NCBI GenBank assembly: GCA_013399875.1
Contig: VXAZ01001670.1
Coordinates: 62,001 to 126,000, forward strand
Direction of reading: 5' to 3'
Length of the DNA stretch: 64,000 nucleotides
From: Gymnorhina tibicen
Taxonomy: Eukaryota; Chordata; Aves; Passeriformes; Artamidae
A program made the position numbers and the translations under genes. Positions 12,570 to 25,200 of this stretch are shown piece after piece (position 1 is the stretch's first letter; each line of letters starts with the position of its first letter). The notes under the pieces were generated by a model, which saw only the letters and a list, made by a program, of their open reading frames with translations, had not been told where the DNA came from and made no database searches.

Positions 12570-12655
12570 TTACCGTAGAGCAGAAAATTGAACTCAAATC
12601 TTTAGAGTTCAGGACTGTCACATAGCCAAAGCACCAGATGGATCTCTCTTGCTCT
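12570..12655 (-). repeat. MIR-like CORE-SINE relic (tRNA-derived head), antisense
   Basis: The phrase gtagagcagaaaattgaactcaaatct followed by agagttcaggactgtcacatagccaaagcacca matches the antisense head of MIR-type SINEs in word order. On the minus strand, gagttcaattttc sits where the tRNA B box would be. Divergence is heavy and the CORE and tail are not seen. Confidence 0.5.
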
Positions 12656-15600
12656 TATAATAAGTGCCATTGCTATGATGATCTTAATCCTATCAGCTAG
12701 TCAGCATTTTCACTAGAACAGTGGCTTGATTAATATTACAAATGAGCTATGAAGAAAGGAAAATAAAAACAGAGAGGTCAGGGCCAGTGGCTTTCAAGGA
12801 GCCACTTAATGTTCTTTCTTAAACATTTGACTTGTTGCTTCAAGAGGCAGTTGTGGGAAAAGAGGATTAAATAGGGGAAATACAAGAGATGCAACTGGGA
12901 TGTATACAGCTTCTCTTGAGAAAGAAACCTGAAAAATATGTGGAAGTATGTGGGGAAGAAAAAGTACTTTATTCTGCTAGCTTACAATGTCACAGAAGAA
13001 AGGCCCATGTCAATATTTTTGTTTATTCTGAGGATTAAATTTTTCTAGATGCAAATAATGGAAAAACAGACATAGAATGAAGGGAACAAGATGTCAACAT
13101 ATTCTCATAAAGAATTAATTTTTTTAAATAGAATTTAAGAACACTACTTCTATAGGTAAAATTATGGTGCATTATTAACAGTCAGCCGATGAAAAATGTT
13201 TACTGGGAGATGTATTTGTTCTTACCTATGGTTCTGTGTATGGTTCTTACCTATAGTTATGCTATCTGCTGATTAAAAAGCGGGGTGCAGAATTGGATAT
13301 TTTTCTTCTGCTCTTGGCTCAGGCACTGATTAGTTTGTAACCTCTGGCATATTACTTCACATGTCCCAGCTGTAGAAATAATTGGAAATTAGAATACAAC
13401 ATGAAATATTTTTATTGTAAGTGCTTGTAACAATCTGACCTTTAGATGATTGGTGTCATAAGTCCTCAGCATGTTCAGATTTCAGTATATGTTGTGTATT
13501 TTTAGTTTCCTTTTTCAGTAGTAATTCTTTATACGAAGATAAGCTATCTGGACCCACTTTGACTTTCACGGTCTATTTGCCCAGGAGCTGGAAACTACCA
13601 ATTACTGTTTTGTATTCAAAGCAGTTTCTTATACACATTTCTGTTCATTCTGGCTTAAATACTATGGGTTGTATGCTTACTTTTAAAAGTATTTAATTAA
13701 AAGTAAATAAAGGACTTTAGAATTGTATGCTATTATAGGTGTTCTGAAGTTATATACATTAAACAATTTTAATATAAAACATTTAAAAATGCCTCATACT
13801 CATTGTTCAGTTTTAGATCTACTGTGCCTTGGGCCCCACTGAAGTACAATGTAGGAATGGATAGGAAGTTTTATTACAACTCTCTGATATACAGAATTGT
13901 CTTTAAACCCTTGCTGCTTGTGCCATCTGTGCCTCTGCACAAGACTCTTTAGAGGAGAAAGGAAGATGAAAGAGAAAAAAATGTACTTCAGGTAATAAAA
14001 TAGATGCACTTTTGCACTACAAATATGAATACCATTTTTAATTGTTGCAGTAACTTGAAAATGATTTGCCAGTTGTGAAATAAGATTTATTTTCCATTGA
14101 AGACAGCTGAGCTAGAGCTTTTTCTTTACAACTCAGATCTCAGAAGCATTTTTTTAAAATGAGTTTATTCCTGTTTTTTTTTTGATTTGTGACATTTTAT
14201 GTGCCACCAACTTTAGTGTCATGAATTTGTAGGTATAATCCTCTTTAAAATTTGCCCATCCTCAAACCATCAGAAGCAAAGAAAATAGTTTTACAGTACC
14301 TGACAACATAATATATTCAGTTTAGCTTCCACAATTTTCTTACCCTGAAACTTTTAAACATGAAACATTTGCTAAATATGTCCCTGGCCTGATTAAAGTG
14401 ATAAGGTAATACTATGAAATGTTGGGACCTTCCAGTTTTTCCCAGATAAAATATAAGACCTTCACCCCTTTCAATGTTCAGAATAGGACTCTCTTGAACC
14501 TATTCCAGAAATGTAAAAATAAATAAAAAATCAATACTTCCTGGAATATAGTACAAAGTTTGGAAGAGCAGCAGAGATAAGATAAGTTTCCCATGTGTGA
14601 AATCTTTTCACTTTTGTAAAGGCTTTCCTGTGCCATGAATTTCCAGTGAAAATATTATCAGGAACTGATATAATGTCCTGAATGAAATGGAGTAGGTCCC
14701 TTTTCCTCTCCATTTCACAAGCCTCTCTAATAGGCTGTGCTATTCTGCACACTGGAAGCACTGACAATATGGGAGTTGGAAGCAGGAGAAGGACAGCTTT
14801 GTGGCCTTAAAGCTCTGTGAGAATGCCTACTTCTTCTGATGGACAGAACACACAAGGATGTTGTTTTCTCTTCAAAGCTCTGGACACCAGTCTCTTGGAT
14901 TAGATAGACGGTGGACCTACTGTAACATAGAAAGTCTTAAATGGAATAAAAGTGGTGCTCTTGAGACAAATTAAGACATAGAATAAAACATCTGACATAA
15001 AGGCCATGAGTTTAACAGTATTTTGCTGCTTGCTCTTTGGATGAGCTGCCAACAGAAAAAAAAAAACCGAAACAACCCCAACCTAATATTTAGTCTTGTC
15101 TTTAGCTATGTAACAGGAAAATGTGTTGCATCATTTGTCTGCTGCTTCCAGGTGCTTAAAAAAGCTCAGTGGTTGCTCTCACTGAAACTTGAGTGCTGTC
15201 CAAATGTTAAAATCAGTTTCTAAAAAGCTTAGTTCATTCTAGAAGGCCATGCCCTATGGGACAAAAACCAAAGGACCCACTGCCCTACTTTGTCGCTATC
15301 ATTGGCACTTCTCTCTCAGTTTTGTTGGCACAAATCTTTGTGAGACCATGTAATAAACTGGATCAAGGGCTGAAAAAAACACCCTTCTTTTCTGATGGGT
15401 TATTTTGAAGCAGGATCATTACCTTTGTTCAGTTTAAAATGAGATACTACAAACCGTTTTGCCATCAGTGGTGAAGGGATCCTACACCTCTTTCTAGCAG
15501 TGAGTGGTGGAGATGGAATACGTCAAACTTCACTATTGCTGGATGGAAAATTTATTCTGATCTAGGCCACCTGATCACTAGTTAGATAAAACCATTGTAC

Positions 15601-15914
15601 TACTGCAAGACTGCAGAGGGTATATAGGCACCAATATCCTTCGTGCATTGACGTTTTCAAAGCCTAGGAAATCTCAACAGGGAAAGGACATGTTATGATG
15701 TCTTCAGAAAAGCTGCACATGTTTGTTAATAATTAAAAAAACCTGGAAAGACATGAAAATAGTGGTCCCTCCTCTAGAGACTTCACAGTACAATTTGGAA
15801 GAAGGCAAAATGAATGCAATAATTAGAAAGAGAAGTATAGAGAAAATATAGTTTTGAGATCAGATCCTGGTAAACTGTATCAGGTTGTTGTATTCATAAT
15901 CCATCAAAGAAGTC
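12656..15914. other. Unique AT-rich sequence, no gene recognised
   Basis: I see no repeat or exon. The A/T-richest part is 13670-13790. Short open frames on both strands have no recognisable domain. Confidence 0.5.
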
Positions 15915-16285
15915 TGCCACAGTTTAGGAATGGTACTTCCCAATTTAGTGCATCCATGGAGAGTCTCCAAAGCAAGCTGCCGCTTACTTGCTCACTCCCC
16001 ACTTTTCCCTCTTCCTCTCCCCTTCGGGAGGCTAAAGAGGAGGATTGGAGGCACAAAAGGTAAACATCACAGGTTGGGATACGGACAATTTACTGGAAAC
16101 AGCAATGAGATAAGAAAATGAACAGTAACAGCAAAAATACTAATAAAGCATACAAGACAGACAGACAATTCACATGTGATTGTCTGGAACAGGTGTTACC
16201 CGACCCCTTCCTCCTCCCTCTCACTCGACCAGAAGGAGCCACTTCTCCCTTCCCCTGCCCCTGGCAATGACGTGTGAGAGACTGA
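15915..16285 (-). mobile_element. Degraded ERV solo LTR, antisense (same family as 42.2 and 48.2 kb)
   Basis: This aligns by eye, in the same orientation, with the LTR at 42196-42746. Shared phrases include ggattggaggcacaaaaggt, acaatttactggaaacagca, tgaacagtaacag and a C/T-rich block ending in ggcaatg. The left edge (cagtttaggaatggtacttcccaatttagtgca) matches the reverse complement of the 3' end of the LTR at 48224-48657. The right end has lost the terminal TGTCCTGG-type sequence, so that boundary is approximate. No internal retroviral genes flank it. The open frames within it are chance. Confidence 0.82.
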
Positions 16286-19200
16286 ACAATACCAGTGCTC
16301 TGAAAAGAAGGTGTAAACACCAATCCAGGCTGTATGTTGATGACTCTTGCTCAGTTTTGAGAGGTGGTGGTGAATATATATGCTGAAAGTCTATATATGC
16401 CTCATATTTCTAATTGTTTTTGTTTTTATTTCTCAAAATATCCAGCAGTCTTCCAGGGCACGGAGCAGGCCTGTTGGCAAGAAGCTGTGGAGTAAGCTTT
16501 CTGTTCAGCTTCCTGCACTGTACATGTCCTATGAATAAATAAGTCTTCACTGCTTTAGGCTGACAACTTTCATTGAGTGAGTTTATTTGAGACTGGTCCT
16601 AGTGTTTGGATTTTGGTTTTTTTAAGATCTGTAGAACAGATGATGTTGAAGGGAAGTGTTATGAAACAGAACCTGGACTTATATTTTGAGGCTTGGTCTT
16701 TCCCTCCTGATCCTCACATCAATTAGCACAGCTGGGGTGTGGCACTAAGCAGATAATCCCCCCCTTCAGCAGCACAGCTGAATGCTGTTAATCTTCCAGA
16801 TTGTCTTTAATTTAACACTCTTGTTGGTTAGCTTTGGATATGCTTCATTAGGAACTAAGTATATCACTAGAGGAAGAAAAGAACAGTTTTCTTTCCTTAG
16901 CTGAGAAGCGATCCTTGAGAAAAATATGAAGTTGTGATGATGCTGATTTATGTAACACCTGAGGTATGAAATGCAAGTAGCTTGCTGGAACTTATTTTTT
17001 TTCATCTTTACTAACCCTTTAAAAAAAACATTAATAGCTAATTCAAATGACTGGTGACTTAAAAATACTGAATGGGGTAAACTTTTAATCTGTCTAGGTC
17101 TCATTTATGGTTTGGCTCGTGCTGTATGTGTAACAGCAGAAGGAGCCAGTCTGGTGTACTCATGTGTACCAGAGAAGTTCCTCTTGCTTGCAAGCACACG
17201 TGCATCTGGAAAATGGCTCTGAACAATAAGTGTAGAGTAGCTGTAGTTAAGTACAAACTACTCCACAGTATTTGTTCCTTCTCATTCACCTTTGTCCTTT
17301 CCTTCTTTTCCCTTTTCATATGTAGTATAGTATTGGAGCCAAATTTCAAGCTCAGTAAGTACTCTGATGTATCTCAGTGCTGATAATATGCTAAAAATTA
17401 TGTTTGTAAAGGCATCCCGCTTGCATGCGTAAGCCAGTGATTTGTTCAGTTCTGACAGGTTTCTGGATGTACTATAAGGACTAGTTATTCTTGAAAAATA
17501 GCTCATTACAGTCTGATTTTCCTCAGGGTTTTTTGTTTGTTTTCTTTATTGTACTGAAGCTCATATCTTCTGAGGCTGGCTCAAAGAGGCAGACTTGTCC
17601 AGTGTTACAAACGGACTTTTAGTATGAAAGGTTCTTAGTCAGAAATTTCCCAGATCTGAGGTCTTTACCACAGCTGTTCTTCAAAACTTGGGTCTGATTT
17701 CCTTGTACTATAAAGCATTTTTTTAGTCCTTCAGCTTTTAAAAAAATATTTTCAATGTGAACAAACAAAATTCCTCTCCATGGTCTCTTACTTGCTTGAG
17801 TGGCATCATTAGCCTTAGACTCAATGACAGCTTAAACCCGTCATTTATTTTATAGTTTAGACTGAGGGACTAGGATTATATTAAAATTTTCACCAAAAAT
17901 GGAAGCAAGAACAGAAAATAATACAGATGCAAATGTAGCTAACCTTTCCATTGGAATTTCCTGATTTTGAAAGTGGTTTACCAGACTTGGATCAGATTTT
18001 GAAACATTTATGCTTCTGTATAACTTTGTATATACACGGGTAACATTAGTCATTAGATAAATGTCTGCAGGAACATAACAGTGTGTTCACTTTATTTTTT
18101 TTTAATTTATTTTTCTAGATTTTCCTTAAGAAAAAAGAAATGCTTGAAAATTCTCATGAAAGCACTCCAAGTAGGATTACCAAGGCTGAGGGAGGTCAGT
18201 AGATGGGAACTTCCCTGAGACCCATTAATCACTAGGAGACAAAAAAAAATACCATGGACAGATGGCACATGACTGTCCTGCTCTTCCCTTGCCCCTTGCT
18301 TATTTCTTGCCAAGCACTGAGTAGTGGGATATGGGAGACTAAAAGTCCAAAGGACAAATGCTGTGGGGAGAGAGGAGGACTTGGGGCATTGAGAACGTTA
18401 AGCGGAAATGTGTTTGTCCACAGGTTGGTGGTTGTATAACATGGGAAGATAGGAAGTTCATTTTAGTGTAATTGAGAGACCTGGATTGCTTTGGAAAAGG
18501 TTACTTTTTGCTCTTGTGAGGACAACAAAATTCAACTATCTTCTCCCAAATGGACTAATCAATTTTCATTTTTTTGCTAAGAAATTTTGTGAAAAATTAG
18601 TCCCTCTCCTGTCTCCAAAAAGGAATCTCTCTTGCAAAGACTGGATCATTTGAAAAAGCTGACTAAAACGGAAAGGTTTTACAATTATTTTCATTATGTG
18701 CAGCAAAACATATATCACAGACCTGACTTTTCCAGTATTGCAAAATGTATTTTGTGACTTTGCCTTGTCTCAAGACCTCCTTTAACCCAGTTCTTCCAAA
18801 CACTGGATGATCTCTCCCCTCGCACAGCAAGAATTGTGTTGTAAGGTCCAGTCTCCTTTTCTTTACAGCTGCTGAAGCTGTTCTTTGCTCTGAGATCCTC
18901 AGATCTCAGAATGACCCTTTGGGACCAATAGTAGCAGGTGTTAATTGGAACAATCTTTTGGCTGCTCTGATGCTCTCTGGGGACAAGCTGGGGTTTAAAA
19001 GCCATAAGGATGCATGCCAGATCTGAATAGTTAAAGCAGAAGGTTTGATGTTTCACATTTCAGGCTTTGTCATGTTTTCCCCTTGTACTGATTTTTAAAT
19101 CTACAAATGGAATTTGTTTTAACAGGGATCCTGGGCAGGAGACATGGTTCATTCACTTCAGGGTATTGCAGATAACAATAGTAATAAGAAATAGTTTATT

Positions 19201-22200
19201 TTTCTTCTTTATTAAAGCTACTAAAAAAAAAAGTAATCCTTATGTATTTAGACTCAATCTGCATTTGTGCCTTTTCAGCGTAGTTTGGATAAACTGGGAT
19301 TCACTTGGGCACTTTTTCAAAGATATGACTTATTCTTCACTCATTATGGTTGCATTGGTAGTTAGTACACAGCCATTTAGAAAAAAAATTCTCCAAATTT
19401 CAGTATATTTCATCATACTCTCAGTACCTCCCTACTTCATTGTACTTTCTGTTCTTGAATAATGAGAACTTGGTACTTGAGTTTGGTCATCCAGCATTTT
19501 TGCTTTCTCATAGAGATACACAGGGGTGTGTCTTGTATTCCATCCAATAAGGATTGGCTTTTGACTTATTTTTGGACTCTGGCAGGAGATCTTCTAATGG
19601 AATGAACAGTGTTTAAATGTGGAAGTCTGGGCTTGCCTCTTCTACCTCTAAGCAAAACCTTTTTGACTAAATGTCACTGTGGAGCCTAACCTGTGAGGTA
19701 GGCCATGAGATGACCAGTGCTGCAGACCCTTACACCTGTAGGATTTCTATCAGCCTAGGAATCTGATAAGAATCTGTTATTAATCTAAGGAACAACTACA
19801 TACACAGAGTAGTAGTGAATGTATTCATTTTCTATGGAAAAGGTTTTTAACAACTAAACTAAATAAATGAAAAGTAAAGCTTGAATTTTAAAAGCATTTT
19901 GTCAAGCTTTTAAAGGTTTGATAATCAACAATTTTTCACCAGAGAGCTTTATGAAAATTTTTATTTTCGGAGTCTTTGGGGTTTTTTGAGCAAAACACAG
20001 CAAATGTTGATACAAAAGACTACTTTTCGTGGAAATTTAAATTCAGTGGCAAATTTTTTTTTATGTTGTCATTTCTCTTTTAATTTGCATTTACTGTAAG
20101 CATAAATTCACCACTTTGGATGTTTTGTTTTGGTTTTTTCCCCCACAGATATAAATGGCCAAATAAGATCAAGAACTGCTTTCTTCTATCATATAGGGTT
20201 TGTGATTTTCCTGCTATTTGAAAAAATATTTTCCTATTGCATATTTCAGGATAGGAATATCAGGCTGTACTGGAGACCAACAACACATTCAATACAGCAG
20301 CAGACAGCAAAAAAAGAAGTCAATCTGCACAGTTTTAAACTTACTTCAATCTTAACCTTCCCCACCATTTTAAATTTCTTTTCTGTCCATTTACCATGTG
20401 TGCCAACTTTTCTGATGGAGTTTATATGGTTGAGTACTCTAAAGAAGATCTCACAATGAACCATAAGCCTTTTTCTAAGCCTTTGTAATGTCCGCAACTT
20501 TTGATCACGTCGTAGAAGAAGCAGTTGTGACCACTTGATGATAAATCATTTGCTGGCATGAAAGGGTCCACTGGGCTTTGCTCCCACTCTTTCATCTTCA
20601 GAAACTTTCTGTACAGAAATATTTCTTTCTTACTAGAAGTTCAGTGCCTTTGGTGGCATTTTTCTTTTATTCTTTTTCCTTTTTTTTCTCCTCCTTGTAA
20701 CAAGTATGTTGCTGAGTTGAAGTTGTAGATTGCAGTGACAGAGAGATAAAAATGCTCAATGCTGTGTGGATTTGGAGGCTCTGATCTGTAAGCAGGCAGC
20801 AATGACTTTACTGTTGCTGGGCTTACAAAATCTTGGCATTAGGCTACCTGAGAGACTTTGCTCATCCCACCCTGTCCCCTATTTCCAAGGTGAACTTTGG
20901 TTTGCAGAATTGGATTATCTCATAATTGCAGAAGAAAACCAGCCTTTCAGTCATTGCATCATTTGCATTTGCTAAATTGTGCTAAGTTAGCACACATTTT
21001 TTTTACTTTTAATGCATACTATGAACTCATGATTATCATAAATCCTGAGATATTCAGGAAGTAAAATCCCTAGGGAACAGTAGTGGCCTGTAATTTATGA
21101 TAAATTTTCATGGGTCATGTTCTTATTAGACTTGAGGAGGTAATTTCTGCAGACTTATGTTGAAGACCACTGTGAGCTGGGGCCATGGGTAAGAATAAGT
21201 AGATCTGATAGGCAGAGAGACTAGAAACTGGTCTCCCTTTCGTTCCCTTTTCACTGCCGCTGTGTTAAGAGGAGTGTGGAAAGCAGTCAGGTTTCCCTGG
21301 CATAGTGATCCTTTCTGTGCACACCTCCCATGTGAAATATTTTCTTGCGTCATGCTTTATACCAGCCTTATACGTGGAGATTTCAGCAGGGGAGAGGGAG
21401 AAGGGAACCTGACCTGGGTGTGTTGCAGCAAGTCCTGACCAACATGAGGCTTTGGTGAAGCAGCTGGTATAGATTAGAAGAGGCCTTGGATTGCTTTCAT
21501 CTATGGAAGGGCAGGGCTGGTGAAAAACTACCCCCAGGATAGGAGAAATGCATTGGTTTTTCATGGATCTCATCCTCAGCCTCCTCCTTAGTTACATCTA
21601 ATGAACAATGGTACAGCTGAGAATGTGGCCACACACAGTTTGGAGAGTTGCTTTTTGTAACTAGATCTTGGGAAAGATTTCCCTTCAATGCAGAATTTCA
21701 TGGATTTCCTTTGTGAGAGTTGTGAAAATAAACAAATAAACCACGTCCTGCAGTTGGAATGTTTCGGACACCATGAAATGAATTTGATTTCCCTGTCTGA
21801 TGGTATACCAGGGGCACTGCTTGTAACAGATGCCCTAATGGAAACTGAGCACATTTAGGTGTGGTTCTTCCAGTCAAGTGCCAAGTATCTGGAATGAAAG
21901 TGTATATTAAATATGAGATGTTATTTATATATTTTTAATATATTTTTAATTTTTATGCATACATATATGAAAATATTTGTTAAATTAATAGAGCTAATTT
22001 AGTGGTTCATGGCATCTGCTTTTAGGAGATTACCAGCTGTTTGCCATCTATTGCCCACAATAACTGCGACAGCTCAGACTTCAGTGTGTTTCCCACAGCT
22101 TTCCTGAAATGGCTGAGCCAGTTCTGCAATACTGAAGTGGCACTGACATACTTGATTATTACATCTTGTTCAGGCATAGCAGGTCTGCATATTTGTACTT

Positions 22201-25200
22201 CTTTTACAGTATTAGCAAAAATTTATTTATGATAATTTAATTTGGTGTCCATCCCTTAAGCTTCTTTCTTTAGAACAACTTTGCCAGCTGGTCTGGTAAT
22301 ACAAATGTAGTATTTTCTTTAGCATGTATAGTATAGAATTGAATGCCCCACTCCTAGGTATGACAAGATACTTATATCCAGAGAAGATGCACGAAAGAAC
22401 AAATATAGTGTTTAGAATATGTACTAAATATTAATAGTTCCAAATATTACTCCATCTTTTGCAGCCATGAAGGTTATTCTAGTCCAGTAAAATGCCCTTA
22501 GTAAATAAGAGAGGAAAAAGAGGAAGACAGAGATTTGGGTATGTGTAGGGAAGTTAAGCATAACAATGCATGGGGTTAACTCTCAGCTTTGCCCCAAGGC
22601 CCTTCAGCTTTTTATGTTACATTTTTCCCTCTGTTGAACCGAACTGGCACACAGGGATTTTATGTAACCTGTCAATAACCACCAGTATAGGACTATGGAG
22701 CAGAAAGTGTTAAAGAAAATCACATGATTAATGTATTTGAAAAGAGGAAGGACACAAAGAGAGTGAGGTTTCATGAGAAGGACCTCAAGCCAAAAGGAGG
22801 TACCGTGAAGACAAGTGCTTATTTTTGAAGTCCTCAGAACTGAACATCTCTGCAAAGCATCAGAAATGCTCCAGAGACAAGAGACTGGGTGGGACCACGC
22901 AGGCGATAGTAAGGAGTAAAATGTAGGATGACTTCTTTCAGCATCTGTGTCCCATTGGATCAGCCTAAATATCTAGTGTAATTTCAAGTAAGAGTATACG
23001 AGCCCATCACAAATGACTGAACACTGTTTCAGAGCTATATTACCTTTTTCTGTTCGTGTATACTCAGGTCTGGTCACATATCTTCCCAGAGTGAAAAAAA
23101 CAGCCAGAAACAACAACATTAAGTCATGTACAGCCCTTGCAGGATGTCTGAAAGAATCTCCAGATATGACTTGACCTTCCTCTGTTTTCCATGGCTTGAT
23201 ATAAAGCATGATTTTCCAGTGCTTTCTCATTTTAATTTGTGGTCAGGCCAGCAAAAAGATTACACCTTCAACTTCCTGCTTTAAAATTACTATTTTTTAG
23301 TATTTGGAAGGCAATGTAATATGGAGAACTGAAGCTGACAACTTTTCTCAGAAAGTTGCAAATCATACTGGATACCAAGATCACAATGTGTAAATGAAAT
23401 ACTGGCTTCAGGGGTGACTAAGGGAGTACCAGACAATATAAAAGGACTAGGTTGTCAATTTGCAAACATGTGCATATACACTAGCACCAAGCATGAACTT
23501 CAGTGAAACAAGTAATTTTGGACCCTAATTTACCTCTACTGCAGTTTGCTGTTACCTAGTCTTAAAGCTGTTGCTGAGAAAATTCAGTCACCAGTGTGGT
23601 TTAAAATTCTCATACACATGGTAAAAACTACTCCTGTATCTATAGATAGCCACAAATAAATCACAGGTGCTGCAATGCATTCTCTTGCTGACATACTAGT
23701 TTTTTTTGACTGGTTTTGAATGGCTGAGGAGTCCCTTTCTAATGTTTTTAGATTACATGGTAGATAGGGTAGCCTCTTCCTGAGAATTCCACTGTTGTCT
23801 TTGACCATGTTAGAGCTGTTTTAAAGTAGCTGGTCTCCAGAAAAATGCACTGATGCCTTTAATAAAGACTAAGTGTGACTGCACTGCTGTTTTGGATGTT
23901 AATGACACACCTGAAAGAAGAGCTGAAAGGGGAAGACCCTAAGGAAGGGGGTCTGCTCTTGCTGTCCTTAATCCTTTGAGCAGCACAAACACAGTGAAAT
24001 ACCCAGTATGTCTCCTCCATGGTTCTGATGGAGACTGAAACACTCAGAACTGCTTCCTAAATGATGTCCAAGTTGCAGCCACTTTCCTGTTTTCTCCTCC
24101 TGTGATTTAGCCTTGTGGACTGCATCTGCTTCTCTAGAATGAGAGTTGTTGAAGGATGGAGGCAAAACCCTTTAAAATCAGTGAGTCGTTCTTCAGGCTC
24201 TTATCAGGCTTTCTGTTCTTTGGTGTTATGGTAAGGTATGACCCTCAGTTGACTTGTAATTATACACTTGAGGAACAAAGAGAGTGATAGAATGAAGCTG
24301 ATGTTTCATTCCAGTAATAAGCTGACTGAATAGGGGAGGATTTACTGCAGCTGGCCAGGGCTAATGGCTGTGAATATTGTGGTGGCTGTGAGTTCCCTCT
24401 CATCTGAGGGGAAATTCTGAGGAAAAACTGACTCCACCAAGATCAAAACATATTTACTAGCGGGAATTAAAGGGACTATGTGATCCAAGGATGTCTCTTT
24501 CTGGGCTGGTAATGCTCCCAGAAAAGAGATGAGGAGCTAACATATTGGAAGTCTGGGTCAGGACACACAAGCTGCTGCTGAAAGGGCCTGTCTACAGTTG
24601 TCTTCTGCACATCAAAACAGGGATCTCCTTTGAGAGAGAGAAGGGTTTTTCCCCATTGCATTTTCCCATTGCTGGTCTTCCAAGTCTGTGATTAAGTGAG
24701 CAAAATGGGGACCTACTTACATGCAGTGATTGGTCTAATCCCTTCCAGGTGCTGGGAATTGCCACTGAAAAACTCCCTACAGCGTGAGTGCTGTGTCCTT
24801 CTTCCAGCATGATGCGATCCCTTTATTTGTATAGAAGGCTGGAGTAACTTAAAAGCTGCCGTGAAACTTAATAAAACAACATTAAACACTTAAGCCTCTG
24901 GTCTTCACCTTCATCCACTGTATGTTCTCTATAATCTATAAGCAGTGATTAGACAGCAGTGCCTATTTTTTCCCTACAGGTGAAAATGTTAACTATGCCA
25001 AGGCTGTAAACTTTCCTTGTAGATTTTGAGGTAAATTAATGTTTGACATGTATGTTCATGTATATTTATGTTGCAGTATCACCTAGTAGTGAAAGATCTT
25101 GTTGTCTGAGATACACAAAAGAGAAAGCCTGAGTGTTTCACATTTACAAGTCCTATAGCTATTTCTGTGTTTATTGTAGCTTTGCTTTTGTCTGTCTCAG

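Noticed and set aside
12570..12655. tRNA gene on the minus strand
   Set aside because: A B-box-like gagttcaattttc is present but there is no proper cloverleaf or acceptor stem; a MIR-like SINE head explains it better.
16440..16580. Possible LTR U3/R piece with AATAAA
   Set aside because: A poly(A)-like hexamer alone is not enough, and I could not match the flanking text to any LTR in the window.
19067..19462. 131-codon hydrophobic frame
   Set aside because: The hydrophobicity follows from T-rich codons (Phe, Leu, Ile), with no transmembrane topology or family I recognise.
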